Positions 52,496-60,774 of a stretch of DNA of 64,000 bases are shown in pieces. Position 1 is the first letter of the stretch. Every line of letters begins with the position of its first letter. The stretch is taken from positions 1 through 64,000 of the forward strand of contig CADBHQ010000035.1 of NCBI GenBank assembly GCA_902794535.1. Direction: 5' to 3'. The position numbers and the translations under genes were made by a program. This DNA comes from Fibrobacter succinogenes. GTDB taxonomy: Bacteria > Fibrobacterota > Fibrobacteria > Fibrobacterales > Fibrobacteraceae. The notes below the pieces were generated by a model, which did not search any database, was not told the DNA's origin, and saw nothing but the letters and a program-made list of their open reading frames with translations.

Positions 52496-52512
52496 CTGCG
52501 CCAAGTTATATT
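52483..52512 (+). promoter_or_regulatory. sigma-70-type promoter of small ORF
   Basis: TTGACA (52483-52488) and TATATT (52507-52512) are spaced by 18 bases, upstream of the small ORF at 52553. Confidence 0.6.
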
Positions 52513-52524
52513 TAGGGCCGTTGT

Positions 52525-52542
52525 GTATAGCAGTAGCTATAC
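52525..52542 (+). other. stem-loop in the leader of the small ORF
   Basis: GTATAGC, loop AGTA, GCTATAC lies between the promoter and the GGGGGTG ribosome-binding site. It is probably in the 5' untranslated RNA. Confidence 0.55.
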
Positions 52543-52552
52543 GGGGGTGTTT

Positions 52553-52678
52553 ATGTTTTCATGTGAAGTCGATTGCTCGACGATAATCATGTTCGCGGAA
52601 CTAGCTGGGGCTGTAGTTCTTGAACTTCTGATACTTTTTTATCTAGATCGCGCCATTAAATCTGACGACAATCGTTAA
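52553..52678 (+). CDS. small membrane peptide (41 aa)
   Basis: The ATG at 52553 follows GGGGGTG. The peptide has two cysteines near the start (FSCEVDCST), a hydrophobic helix (IIMFAELAGAVVLELLILFY) and a charged C-terminus (LDRAIKSDDNR). A promoter, an operator-like palindrome and a leader stem-loop precede it, which makes a real regulated gene likely. No family is known to me. Confidence 0.6.
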   Translation: MFSCEVDCSTIIMFAELAGAVVLELLILFYLDRAIKSDDNR

Positions 52679-52701
52679 AAGCTGTCTTTAATTTTCAGCG
52701 A

Positions 52702-53724
52702 TTAGGCTTGCGCAATGAAGTCCAGATAAAGCTTCTGGGCCTTAGCATCGTACATCACTACGTCGTAGAGTTCGCCGTCTTTGCCGGTACGCGATTCCAC
52801 GAAGAGTCCGCTCATGGAGCCCTTTTCGGTGGGCAGGAATGCGCTGCGGCCTTCGGGCGATGTCTTGAATTCAAGGTAGCCTTGTTCCACGTACCAGTCG
52901 CGAATGACCTTGTAGTAGATGCGTTCCATGTTGTCGCTTACAAGTGCGTTCAGGCGGCGCGCGATTTCGCTTACGGGCACGGGCGTGTCTTCAGTGGGGT
53001 ATTCGTTCAACTGTTCGGCGGTCAGGTGGAATTTTTCCTTCTGTACGCGCTTCGGGGCGTATTCCTGGTCGTCGTTCAGAGAATCCTGAGCCTGGTTTGC
53101 CTTGCGGGCGGCATAGCGTTCGTTTGCGATAGCGACACACTTTTGAATGTTGTCCAAAATGAACTGCTGTGCCTGTTGCCAGCACTGCGTATAAATGTTG
53201 TGGTGGCCGCGCAAATCCGATTCGCCCTTTTCGAATCCGTAAGATTCACCCTTTGCGGTGGGCAGGTTTGCTTCGGTGCCGTTTTCGGTAGATTGCCTTT
53301 CGAGAATACCTTCTTGCACCAGGAAGTTTGCCACGTCGGCATACAGCAGGTGGTTCATGTTCTTGGGCAAGAGTTCGTTCACGTTGCGCACCACGCGAGA
53401 AATAGAAACCGGGTAATCGAAGAAACGGTAACCCTTCAGGGTTTCGGCGTCGATGGCCAAATCTTGCATGACGGGCTTTGCCTTTTTAACCGGGCGCTTT
53501 TCGAATTTTTCTCCCTGGAATTTTTCGTTCGGCATGGGAGCCACTTGGTCGTGGTTCAGCTGCTGCTGCAAAAGCGATGCGACGTAAGCCAGGCACTTGC
53601 TGATACGTTCCTGCTTGCAGGAGTCACCTTCGGGCAGAATTTCGTCTGTCAGGGGGTTGATTCCGCAAGAAAGCTTGCGCAAGTACATTTCGGCACGTTC
53701 AATAATCGCATTTTCAGAAGGCAT
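52702..53724 (-). CDS. protein with duplicated domain, unknown function
   Basis: The protein (340 residues from ATG 53724) has an N-terminal helical part with GINPLTDEILPEGD. Two similar segments follow (about 95-170 and 245-320). The first runs FDYPVSISRVVRNVNELLPK to NLPTAKGESYGF; the second runs DTPVPVSEIARRLNALVSDN to FLPTEKGSMSGLF. Each looks like a winged-helix-type unit, so the protein may bind DNA twice. The duplication is evident from the matching spacing. The function is unknown. Confidence 0.72.
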   Translation of the reverse strand: MPSENAIIERAEMYLRKLSCGINPLTDEILPEGDSCKQERISKCLAYVASLLQQQLNHDQVAPMPNEKFQGEKFEKRPVKKAKPVMQDLAIDAETLKGYRFFDYPVSISRVVRNVNELLPKNMNHLLYADVANFLVQEGILERQSTENGTEANLPTAKGESYGFEKGESDLRGHHNIYTQCWQQAQQFILDNIQKCVAIANERYAARKANQAQDSLNDDQEYAPKRVQKEKFHLTAEQLNEYPTEDTPVPVSEIARRLNALVSDNMERIYYKVIRDWYVEQGYLEFKTSPEGRSAFLPTEKGSMSGLFVESRTGKDGELYDVVMYDAKAQKLYLDFIAQA

Positions 53725-53821
53725 AAAAAACTCCATTAGTTGCAAAAGGCGATGTAAAGATAGTATTTTCTTGGCGCCTCATAAATTTTTTCTACCTTTT
53801 TAAAGTACTTGTAAATTGATT

Positions 53822-54451
53822 ATGAAGACAGCGAAGCATTTTTTTAGTTTGGAAGGTATCGACGGGTCGGGCAAAACGACTCAGATCGATATGCTGATTG
53901 ACGCCCTTACCAAAGAGGGATATTCTGTAGTGAAGTTGCGTGAGCCGGGTGGCGCAAAGATTTCGGAACGCGTGCGCGAGATTTTGCTGGACACGAGTTT
54001 CAAGGGAATCATGAGCGACAAAACTGAGCTCTTGTTGTACAATGCAGCACGTGCGCAGGTGATTGCTGAAATTATTCAGCCCGCGCTTGATGCCGGCAAG
54101 ATTGTGATTGCTGACAGATTCGCCTGGAGTACTTTTGCTTACCAGGGTTATGCCCGCGGCTTGGGTGCTGACCTTGTGCAACGCCTGACAGAAATCACTT
54201 GCGACGGTTGCTTTCCGGAGCTGACCGTGGTGCTTGATATCGATGTGCAGCGGGGACGCGCGCGCACCGCGAAGCGGGGCGAGGCACCCGATCGACTCGA
54301 GAGCGAGAAGGCCGAATTTTTCGAGAGGGTGCGCAAGGGCTACCTTGCCGCGGCCCGTGACTACAGCGACTGCGTTGCCGCCATTGATGCCGACCGTACG
54401 CCTGACGCCGTATTTGCTGACCTTTACAAGCTCGTGAAGGCTAGACTTTAG
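53822..54451 (+). CDS. tmk: thymidylate kinase
   Basis: The 209-residue protein phosphorylates dTMP to dTDP. It has the P-loop FSLEGIDGSGKTTQ, the DR(X) motif VIADRFAWSTFAYQG and the lid-region segment following VLDIDVQRGRART. ATG 53822 (MKTAKHFFSLEG) fits other enzymes; the TTG at 53816 adds two residues only. It precedes rsmA, from which a terminator-like hairpin separates it. Confidence 0.95.
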   Translation: MKTAKHFFSLEGIDGSGKTTQIDMLIDALTKEGYSVVKLREPGGAKISERVREILLDTSFKGIMSDKTELLLYNAARAQVIAEIIQPALDAGKIVIADRFAWSTFAYQGYARGLGADLVQRLTEITCDGCFPELTVVLDIDVQRGRARTAKRGEAPDRLESEKAEFFERVRKGYLAAARDYSDCVAAIDADRTPDAVFADLYKLVKARL

Positions 54452-54476
54452 AAAAACTTTAAAGCATAACTTAAAT

Positions 54477-54506
54477 GGCCTGCAATTGAATTGCGGGCCT
54501 TTTATT
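54477..54506 (+). terminator. terminator after tmk
   Basis: GGCCTGCAAT and ATTGCGGGCC arms (one wobble pair) with a short loop, followed by TTTTATTT, lie between tmk and rsmA. Confidence 0.7.
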
Positions 54507-54521
54507 TCTATCTTTGAGGGT

Positions 54522-55301
54522 ATGGATAGAGCAAGACGCCGTAAATTTGGTCAGAACTTTCTGGATGTACCTACCGCCCAAATGATTGCGGGCGATTTGC
54601 CTGCGAATGCGGGCGACTGGGTGCTTGAAATTGGCCCTGGCCACGGCGCCCTTACTGAACACTTGCTTGAACGCGCCGTGGAACTCACTGCCGTCGAAAT
54701 CGACGAGCAGTGCGTGGAATTTTTGCAACAAAAATTCCAGGGCCGCGAAAACTTCCATATCGAAAATATTGACTTTTTGAAGTTTGACTTGCAGGCGTTT
54801 TTAGATGCCCACGAAAAGCCTTGGGTCACGGGAAACTTGCCGTACAATGTGTCGACTGCGATTATCGCGGGCCTGATGCCCAAACTGCACCTGACCAAGG
54901 GCTTTATGGGAATGGTGCAGCTCGAAGTCGCCGAACGCATTTGCGCAAGCCCCTGCAGCAGCAATTACGGCAGCCTCTCTGTTCTGGTGTCCGCTTACGC
55001 CGACACGCAGATTCTCCGCAAGATTGGGCCCGAGCATTTTACCCCACGCCCCAATGTGGACAGCGCTACCATGCTCTTGACGCCCAAGGCAGACGCGCTC
55101 CAAGCTCCTGAAGGCTTTTTTGATTTTGTGCGCGCCGCCTTCACCCAAAAGCGTAAAACCCTTGCCAATTCGTTCGGCCGCGCCTATGACAAAAAGAAAA
55201 TCCAGGAAGCTATTGAGCTCCTGGATTATCCGACAACTGTTCGTGCCGAAGAACTTTCGCCTGCACAGTTCCTTGAATTCTACAAGGTGATTGTGGGCTA
55301 G
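54522..55301 (+). CDS. rsmA: 16S rRNA dimethyladenosine transferase RsmA (KsgA)
   Basis: RsmA dimethylates A1518 and A1519 of 16S rRNA. The start MDRARRRKFGQNFL with the ribosome-binding site GAGG precedes the SAM motif VLEIGPGHGALTEHLL. The catalytic NLPYNVS is intact, and the C-terminal helical domain is present (FVRAAFTQKRKTLANSF). The ORF could be extended to 54486, but the usual KFGQNFL position favours ATG 54522. Confidence 0.96.
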   Translation: MDRARRRKFGQNFLDVPTAQMIAGDLPANAGDWVLEIGPGHGALTEHLLERAVELTAVEIDEQCVEFLQQKFQGRENFHIENIDFLKFDLQAFLDAHEKPWVTGNLPYNVSTAIIAGLMPKLHLTKGFMGMVQLEVAERICASPCSSNYGSLSVLVSAYADTQILRKIGPEHFTPRPNVDSATMLLTPKADALQAPEGFFDFVRAAFTQKRKTLANSFGRAYDKKKIQEAIELLDYPTTVRAEELSPAQFLEFYKVIVG

Positions 55302-55304
55302 TTT

Positions 55305-55466
55305 TTAGGCGTGGCGGTTCTTGCTGCCGCCAAAGTTCAAACTGAATTCATCGTCATAGCCGTCGACTTCTTCTTCTTCTTGACAACCGCTGGCGCAAAG
55401 CAGGTAATTGTCGTGCTTGAACATTACGATGTCCATTTTCGGTGCAGTATATTCTTTCTTTTCCAT
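55305..55466 (-). CDS. small acidic peptide (53 aa)
   Basis: The ATG at 55466 starts MEKKEYTAPKMDIVMFKHDN, followed by LLCASGC, an acidic run (EEEEVDGYDDEF) and a Gly/Asn-rich end. It resembles the short KYxxP-type peptides with a LLxxS/G motif common in Bacteroidetes and Fibrobacter, whose role is unclear; some look like modified-peptide precursors. It lies 16 bases after the secreted protein gene on the same strand and converges with rsmA, three bases away. Confidence 0.75.
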   Translation of the reverse strand: MEKKEYTAPKMDIVMFKHDNYLLCASGCQEEEEVDGYDDEFSLNFGGSKNRHA

Positions 55467-55482
55467 AATCAACCCCCAATAA

Positions 55483-56439
55483 TTACTTCTGAACCTTGGT
55501 GTCGCCGATGAACATGCCCTTGTTTTGGGGCTTGCTGTTCAGCTTGCGGCCCTTAAGGTCATAAATACCGTTTGTCTTCTTGATTTCGCCAGAGGCCATG
55601 TTCCAGCGAGCGATACTTGTAGTACCCTTGTTGTCGTCAATAAGCTTCACGCTAATTTCTTTGGGCAGTTCAAAGGCGGCTGAATCTGCGGACTTGGTGA
55701 GGGCACGTGTACCTTGATACCTGAGGTATGCACGCAGAGGCGGAATAAAGGCGCCTGCTGCAGCCTTGGCAAACTGGCCTGCACCATACTTGCCCTTGGC
55801 CTTGGCGGTGTAACCATAGATTTTGCCTAAGTCAGCATTGTTCTTGTCCCAGCTAACATAGGAATAGGTACCCTGGAGAATCCAATCGGATTGGTTGTCA
55901 TCTTGATTATAGAGCCAGTAATAAGCTTGTTCCGGATTGGGTTTTTGGAAGTTGGAAGCCGAAAAGGCGATTTCCGTGATTTCCGAACATTTTTTATCGC
56001 CAGTGTTAACGATCATCAACAGGGGGACATTTGCAGTTCCAGAACCCATGGTGTTGTGTGCGACGACGACCCAGTTTCCTTCGGCATCTTCACTGAAGTT
56101 TGTTGACTGATACAATGAAATGCAGTCTTTGTCTTCGGGAGTATAAGAAAGAGGGAGTGTGATTGTAGAATTGGCCGTGAGGGCGGTATTACGTTCCACA
56201 ATGAGGTTGAAATTACCGTTTTCCGCGTGTTTGTTGACGCAAGCTACGTCATCATCGTTGATTTCCACAGACGAGGATTCGTTATTGAGCGATTCCAAGT
56301 ACAAAGTCTTGTTGGATTCGTAGTAAGCTCCGCCCGGGAACTTGCAAGTCGCATCTTCGTTCGGTCTTTCGGCCCAAACATTAGAAACGAAGCACGACAA
56401 AACCGCAACAGTAGTGGCAGTAAGAACTTTCTTGTTCAT
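55483..56439 (-). CDS. secreted protein with Fibrobacter-like C-terminal tail
   Basis: The 318-residue protein has a signal peptide (MNKKVLTATTVAVLSCFVSN). Most of the protein is beta-rich, with many Asn, Thr and Ser and four cysteines, and no recognised enzyme motif. The end (IYDLKGRKLNSKPQNKGMFI) is the tail type seen on many Fibrobacter surface proteins and may direct export or anchoring. It heads a two-gene minus-strand unit with the small acidic peptide. Confidence 0.78.
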   Translation of the reverse strand: MNKKVLTATTVAVLSCFVSNVWAERPNEDATCKFPGGAYYESNKTLYLESLNNESSSVEINDDDVACVNKHAENGNFNLIVERNTALTANSTITLPLSYTPEDKDCISLYQSTNFSEDAEGNWVVVAHNTMGSGTANVPLLMIVNTGDKKCSEITEIAFSASNFQKPNPEQAYYWLYNQDDNQSDWILQGTYSYVSWDKNNADLGKIYGYTAKAKGKYGAGQFAKAAAGAFIPPLRAYLRYQGTRALTKSADSAAFELPKEISVKLIDDNKGTTSIARWNMASGEIKKTNGIYDLKGRKLNSKPQNKGMFIGDTKVQK

Positions 56440-56676
56440 GATTCCTCCAAAAAAAATTTGGCGGACGGCAATATAGAAATCGGGTTCTTACTTCAATATT
56501 TTTTTTATGTTACTTGTAAAATATGAAAAATGGATAAAATACGGAGCGTAAACTTATTTTTATAGACAATTCATCCATAATCAGGGCGCTTTGTGGCGAG
56601 ATTCTTGCCCACTTATAGTTTATATTCCATCATGGAGTGGTGTGTTGTAAAGGGGCATTTTGAAAAAGGAGTCATC

Positions 56677-58164
56677 ATGCTTATCAAGGCAACCAATTTA
56701 TTCACGACAGCGTGCGTTCTCGCTTTTTGCGGAATGGCGTCTGCATATTCCATTTCTGGTTCCGTTTCTGACGACCAGGGTAAAGGCCTCAAGGGTGTCG
56801 CAGTAGACCTTCTGAAAGAAGGCCGTCAAACCACAACGGATGACCAGGGCAAATTCTCCATTGATGTAGAAGAAACGGGAATTCATGCCGTCAAGAATAG
56901 CGTAGGCTATATTGGCGTGAATAATGGCGTTCTTTCGTATTCCCAGAGCAGCACGCAGCCCGTTCAGGTAAAAATTTTCAACTCGCTTGGCAACCAGGTT
57001 TTCCAGAAAACACTGCAAGGCGCAGGCTCTTACAACTTGAGCAATGCAGTCAAGGCCCGCGGCACGTACTTTGCGCAGGTTTCTGTCGGATCTGCCAAGC
57101 AGAATTTCAAGTTTACGACCGATGGCGGCTTTAACAGTGCAATTGGCTCGCAGGCCAGTGGCGCCCTCATGAAAGAGGCTGCTCCGGGTGAAGCAATCCG
57201 CTTTGTGCTCGAAGGCTATGACACGCTTACCGTACCGCTCGGCACGCTGGACACCACTCTCAATGTAAAACTCACGGCAACCGCTCCTCAGTTCAAGTTT
57301 GGCTATGCTCTCGGCAACGCGCCCACCCCGAGTAAGGGCTGCGGCACCAATTCCAAGTTGCAAAAGGTCAAGAGCGTTGAAAACGGTGACCAGTTCCAGA
57401 TCCAAGTAGGCAGCGACAGCCGCAAATACTTTATCACCTTGCCCAAGAATTACGACAACACAAAACCGCACAAGGTTCTGTTTGCATTGCACTGCTATGG
57501 TAGCAGTGGCGAAGACTTTGTGCATCACAAAGCAGACTACGACCATCCGACACCGTACTATGGCCAGCAGGTGCTCGACAAGAACGGCGACTACATCTTT
57601 GTTTCGCTCGATGCAATCGGTGGTTTATGGAACAAGGGCCAGAGCGATCACGATTTCTTCGCCCAGACGCTCACGACTCTGAACGAAAACTACTGCGTTG
57701 ACACGAGCCGCGTGTTCATTACTGGCTTCAGCTATGGCGCCATGTTCAGCTATTCTCTGATGCAGGACATGCAGAGCCGCGTGCGTGCTGCCGCCACTTA
57801 CGCCGTAGCTGATTACAACATCTGGCTCCCCGAAGGCAACAACATGAAGAACCTGCCTATTGCCTGGATGAACGTGCACGGCGTGAACGATGGTCGCTGC
57901 GATTATAACCGCGCGAAGAACAGCGCTCTCCCGCGCATCCTAAAGCGTAACGGCAAGGCAGACGCGAATGGCGACTTCACTGACGCAAGTTCCGAAAAGC
58001 CCAAGGAAGTGAGCGGCAACACCGGCCACGTGTGCTACGACTGGTGCAGCTGGCCGGGTGACCACCAGTGGACAGCCCACGATACCGGCAACATGAGCGT
58101 GGGTTGGAACTGGGAAAGCACCTGGGTGCCCGAAGAAGTCCACAAGTTCTTCGAACAGTTCTAG
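56677..58164 (+). CDS. CE1-type carbohydrate esterase with N-terminal carboxypeptidase-regulatory-like domain
   Basis: The protein (495 residues) begins at ATG 56677, preceded by AAAAAGGAG, with a signal peptide. A beta-sandwich follows (SISGSVSDDQGKGLKGVAVD), then a central region that looks like a secretion-type tail motif (QVKIFNSLGNQVFQKTL). The last 270 residues are an alpha/beta-hydrolase esterase of the feruloyl/acetyl-xylan type. The catalytic Ser lies in ITGFSYGAMFSY, the oxyanion region in FALHCYGSSGED and the His near WPGDHQWTAHD. It probably deesterifies plant xylan. Confidence 0.88.
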   Translation: MLIKATNLFTTACVLAFCGMASAYSISGSVSDDQGKGLKGVAVDLLKEGRQTTTDDQGKFSIDVEETGIHAVKNSVGYIGVNNGVLSYSQSSTQPVQVKIFNSLGNQVFQKTLQGAGSYNLSNAVKARGTYFAQVSVGSAKQNFKFTTDGGFNSAIGSQASGALMKEAAPGEAIRFVLEGYDTLTVPLGTLDTTLNVKLTATAPQFKFGYALGNAPTPSKGCGTNSKLQKVKSVENGDQFQIQVGSDSRKYFITLPKNYDNTKPHKVLFALHCYGSSGEDFVHHKADYDHPTPYYGQQVLDKNGDYIFVSLDAIGGLWNKGQSDHDFFAQTLTTLNENYCVDTSRVFITGFSYGAMFSYSLMQDMQSRVRAAATYAVADYNIWLPEGNNMKNLPIAWMNVHGVNDGRCDYNRAKNSALPRILKRNGKADANGDFTDASSEKPKEVSGNTGHVCYDWCSWPGDHQWTAHDTGNMSVGWNWESTWVPEEVHKFFEQF

Positions 58165-58187
58165 AATTTCCTATATACACCTCCTAA

Positions 58188-58217
58188 GGGCTCGCCGGCA
58201 ACGGCGGGCTTTTTTTA
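58188..58217 (+). terminator. rho-independent terminator after esterase
   Basis: GCTCGCCG, loop GCAA, CGGCGGGC followed by TTTTTTT. It overlaps the end of the convergent NUDIX gene. Confidence 0.82.
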
Positions 58218-58625
58218 TGGAAGGTGCTTTTCTAGGGCTTTAACGACTTCGATGTCGGCGGGGAGCCAGTTCACAGAATGCAGTTCTGTGCGCGAGAGCC
58301 AGCGGGCTGCTTCGTGTTCGAGTAATGTGGGAGTGCTGCCGTCTGCGAGTGTGCAGTAAAAGCAGTGCATGGTTAAGTGGAATGCGGGGTAGTCGTATTC
58401 TACCGTGCAAATAAAGTCGCCTACGTTCACATTAATCGCAAGTTCTTCTTTGAGCTCGCGTGCAAGCGCTTGCTCGGGCGTTTCGCCGGGTTCCATTTTG
58501 CCGCCCGGGAATTCCCAGCCGTCTTTTTGTTCGCCGTAGCCGCGCTGGGTGGCAAAGAATCGGGCTCCCGCTGAACGCGGAGTCCCGTCGCAAATAATGC
58601 CTGCAACAACCTCGATACGTTTCAT
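58215..58625 (-). CDS. NUDIX hydrolase (MutT-like)
   Basis: The 136-residue protein has a complete NUDIX box (GGKMEPGETPEQALARELKE followed by EL). The N-terminal strand MKRIEVVAGIICDG and FPGGKMEPGE position resemble MutT and other (d)NTP pyrophosphohydrolases that remove oxidised nucleotides such as 8-oxo-dGTP. The substrate is not proven. It converges with the esterase gene and precedes, on the minus strand, the gap to the BatD-like gene. Confidence 0.92.
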   Translation of the reverse strand: MKRIEVVAGIICDGTPRSAGARFFATQRGYGEQKDGWEFPGGKMEPGETPEQALARELKEELAINVNVGDFICTVEYDYPAFHLTMHCFYCTLADGSTPTLLEHEAARWLSRTELHSVNWLPADIEVVKALEKHLP

Positions 58626-58637
58626 GGGGCGATGGCG

Positions 58638-59627
58638 TTATTTCTTCTTTTTCTTTGCCTTGCGAATTGTATCGACGGCGGCTTTCAATTCATCTTTCTT
58701 GGCCTGTTCTTCTTCCGGCGTAGGCTTTGTTTCTTCCAAAAGGCGGTCGGCCCATTCGTCCCAGAAACGGCAGCGTTCGCCTTCAAGTTTCATTTTTGCA
58801 AACTTCACGGGCTCGGTTTCGACGGCAAGCGTTACGACCGATTCCTTGTAGGCCTGCGGAAGGCCTGCTACGTGAGCCATACGCTGCTTGAGTTCGGCCA
58901 CGGTGGCATCGAGAATATCGACTTCGAAGCGGCGCTCGATATAGCGGCGGGTAATGAACCCGAGGGCCATAAAGTAGTCGCCCTGATTGCCTTCGGCAAG
59001 GTAATTCTTCTGGCGGAGTTCCTTGAGGGCAAGCACCGCTTCTTCGTACGGCGGGAGCCTGGGGGCTTCGCCATGCTTGGCAAACTTTTTATGCAAGAAC
59101 CAGCCGAGGAATACGAGGAGGGCGACGCCAATCACAATCAGCACAATGTAGAGCCACTGCGGGAGTCGCGGATCGTCGAGCGGGTCTTCGACTTCAATAA
59201 TGTCTTCTTCTTCGCCGGTGGTACGGGTAGAAACTTTGACGGCTACGGGGTCGGTGCTTGTCTTGACAGTGTCGCTACCGACGACGGCGCTCACTTGCTG
59301 CGGGGCAATCAGAAAGTCGCCGCTCACGAAGGTGTTGAGCGTTGCAAGCCAGGTGAATTTGGCGGTGCCCTTGGGCATGCCTTCGGTCACCTTTTCGTTC
59401 TTCATTTCTTTGACTTCGAAACTGCCGAGGTTTCCGACAAAGCTCGGTAAGTCGACGATTGCGTTTTCGGGGGCCACTACCTGGATTTCGTAATTGAACA
59501 TGTCGCCCACGAACACTTGGGCGTTATCGACGTTCGCCTTGACCGATACATCGAAGGCGAGGGCGCTTGTGGCACAAAATGCGATTGCAGTAAAAAGAAT
59601 TGCGAGAGAGCTAGAAATTCGAGACAT
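58638..59627 (-). CDS. BatD-like membrane protein
   Basis: The protein (329 residues from ATG 59627) has a signal peptide and a periplasmic beta-sandwich (VSVKANVDNAQVFVGDMFNY). One transmembrane helix follows at about 165-185 (LYIVLIVIGVALLVFLGWFL), then a cytosolic domain with FALGFITRRYIERR-like helices and a Lys/Glu-rich tail (TIRKAKKKKK). BatD family proteins act in aerotolerance or cell-envelope complexes with BatA/B. No bat neighbours are visible here, so this is a family call only. Confidence 0.78.
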   Translation of the reverse strand: MSRISSSLAILFTAIAFCATSALAFDVSVKANVDNAQVFVGDMFNYEIQVVAPENAIVDLPSFVGNLGSFEVKEMKNEKVTEGMPKGTAKFTWLATLNTFVSGDFLIAPQQVSAVVGSDTVKTSTDPVAVKVSTRTTGEEEDIIEVEDPLDDPRLPQWLYIVLIVIGVALLVFLGWFLHKKFAKHGEAPRLPPYEEAVLALKELRQKNYLAEGNQGDYFMALGFITRRYIERRFEVDILDATVAELKQRMAHVAGLPQAYKESVVTLAVETEPVKFAKMKLEGERCRFWDEWADRLLEETKPTPEEEQAKKDELKAAVDTIRKAKKKKK

Positions 59628-59712
59628 ATAAACCTCTGTGTCCAAGAATATACAAATTTTGATGTGTGCGGGGCAACTTTGGCGGGTTGTTTATCTATAT
59701 TCGCAAGGGCTT

Positions 59713-60723
59713 ATGCTTTGGCGAAGAATTTGTAAATTGGTGATTGTTTCGGTGCTGTTTGGTGCCGCGTTCGCTGTTGCAGATGAACCTGCCGATAGCT
59801 CTGCTGTTAAGACGGATTCTGTTGCGGTGGCTGATAGCACAGGGCTCAAGACTTCGCGCGAGGGCACGCTTTCGATAGTTTCTCTTTTGTTGCCGCACAA
59901 TTCGCTTAAGAATTCGGAGACTTTGCATAACTGGCCTTTTTTTGCGTTTGCGGTGCCTGCGTACACATACCATTTTAAGGTGCAACAGGATTTCGGCAAA
60001 TTGCTGAGTTTTAAGGGCTTGGCTTCGGGCGATGTGAACTTTGCGGGGGTTGGCGTAAAACTTGATGCTGCAATTGAACTGATGCATTTGTTGGAATTGG
60101 GCGCCGAGGCGAATACGGGGACGGCGCTGAACTATGGTCGCACTGCAACTTTTATGGGTGTTTACCGGCCCGAAAAACGAAAGTACAGGCGTGATATTAT
60201 GTTTACGGAATACGCATACGGCATGCGTTACCACACGGCGCTCACGATTCCGTTGCTTGCTTTTTTGCCCAAGAGTGATTGGACCAAGATTATTTTGAAG
60301 GGGACGGCGGAACTCCGGTATTCTGCATATACGGGCGCCGAAGATAAAGAGGTGTGGAAAGCCGGCAACGAAAACATGGTGAACGGCTTTAAGTACAAAT
60401 ATGGCGGTACGCTCATCTATATGATGCCTTTTGAGCGTGTGCCTATGGCGATGCTTGCAGTGAATGCGAGCGGCTTTAAGCATGAATATGATTTTGACGA
60501 TGCATACAAGGATTACAATCCGAGCTTTGTAACGGTGAGTATAACTCCGATGGCATCGATCAAGGTGAGCCAAAAATGGAACGGCATGCTTATGGCGTCT
60601 GTCTCGCGCGACCGCAAATTTGAAAATCATCGATACCCGACAACCGAGGAATTATTGCAAAAGCAGGTGGGGAGCGAATGGGATTTGCGTACGGTCATGT
60701 TTATCATGAGCCGGAAATTCTAG
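59713..60723 (+). CDS. probable outer-membrane beta-barrel protein
   Basis: The protein (336 residues from ATG 59713) has a signal peptide (LVIVSVLFGAAFAVADE). Beta-hairpin-like repeats with alternating aromatics follow, ending in FIMSRKF with a terminal Phe, which is the outer-membrane assembly signal. No catalytic motif is seen. A longer frame to 59638 exists but would precede the signal peptide. It is divergent from the BatD-like gene and upstream of a symporter gene. Confidence 0.7.
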   Translation: MLWRRICKLVIVSVLFGAAFAVADEPADSSAVKTDSVAVADSTGLKTSREGTLSIVSLLLPHNSLKNSETLHNWPFFAFAVPAYTYHFKVQQDFGKLLSFKGLASGDVNFAGVGVKLDAAIELMHLLELGAEANTGTALNYGRTATFMGVYRPEKRKYRRDIMFTEYAYGMRYHTALTIPLLAFLPKSDWTKIILKGTAELRYSAYTGAEDKEVWKAGNENMVNGFKYKYGGTLIYMMPFERVPMAMLAVNASGFKHEYDFDDAYKDYNPSFVTVSITPMASIKVSQKWNGMLMASVSRDRKFENHRYPTTEELLQKQVGSEWDLRTVMFIMSRKF

Positions 60724-60743
60724 ATTTTGTTTCACAAAATGGA

Positions 60744-60763
60744 GATGCCCGCTGTTGCGGGCA
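60744..60763. repeat. short palindrome (ATGCCCGC type)
   Basis: ATGCCCGC and GCGGGCAT with a four-base loop lie just upstream of the symporter start. They belong to the small dispersed palindromes, compare 16648-16668. Confidence 0.5.
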
Positions 60764-60774
60764 TGACAGAAAAC

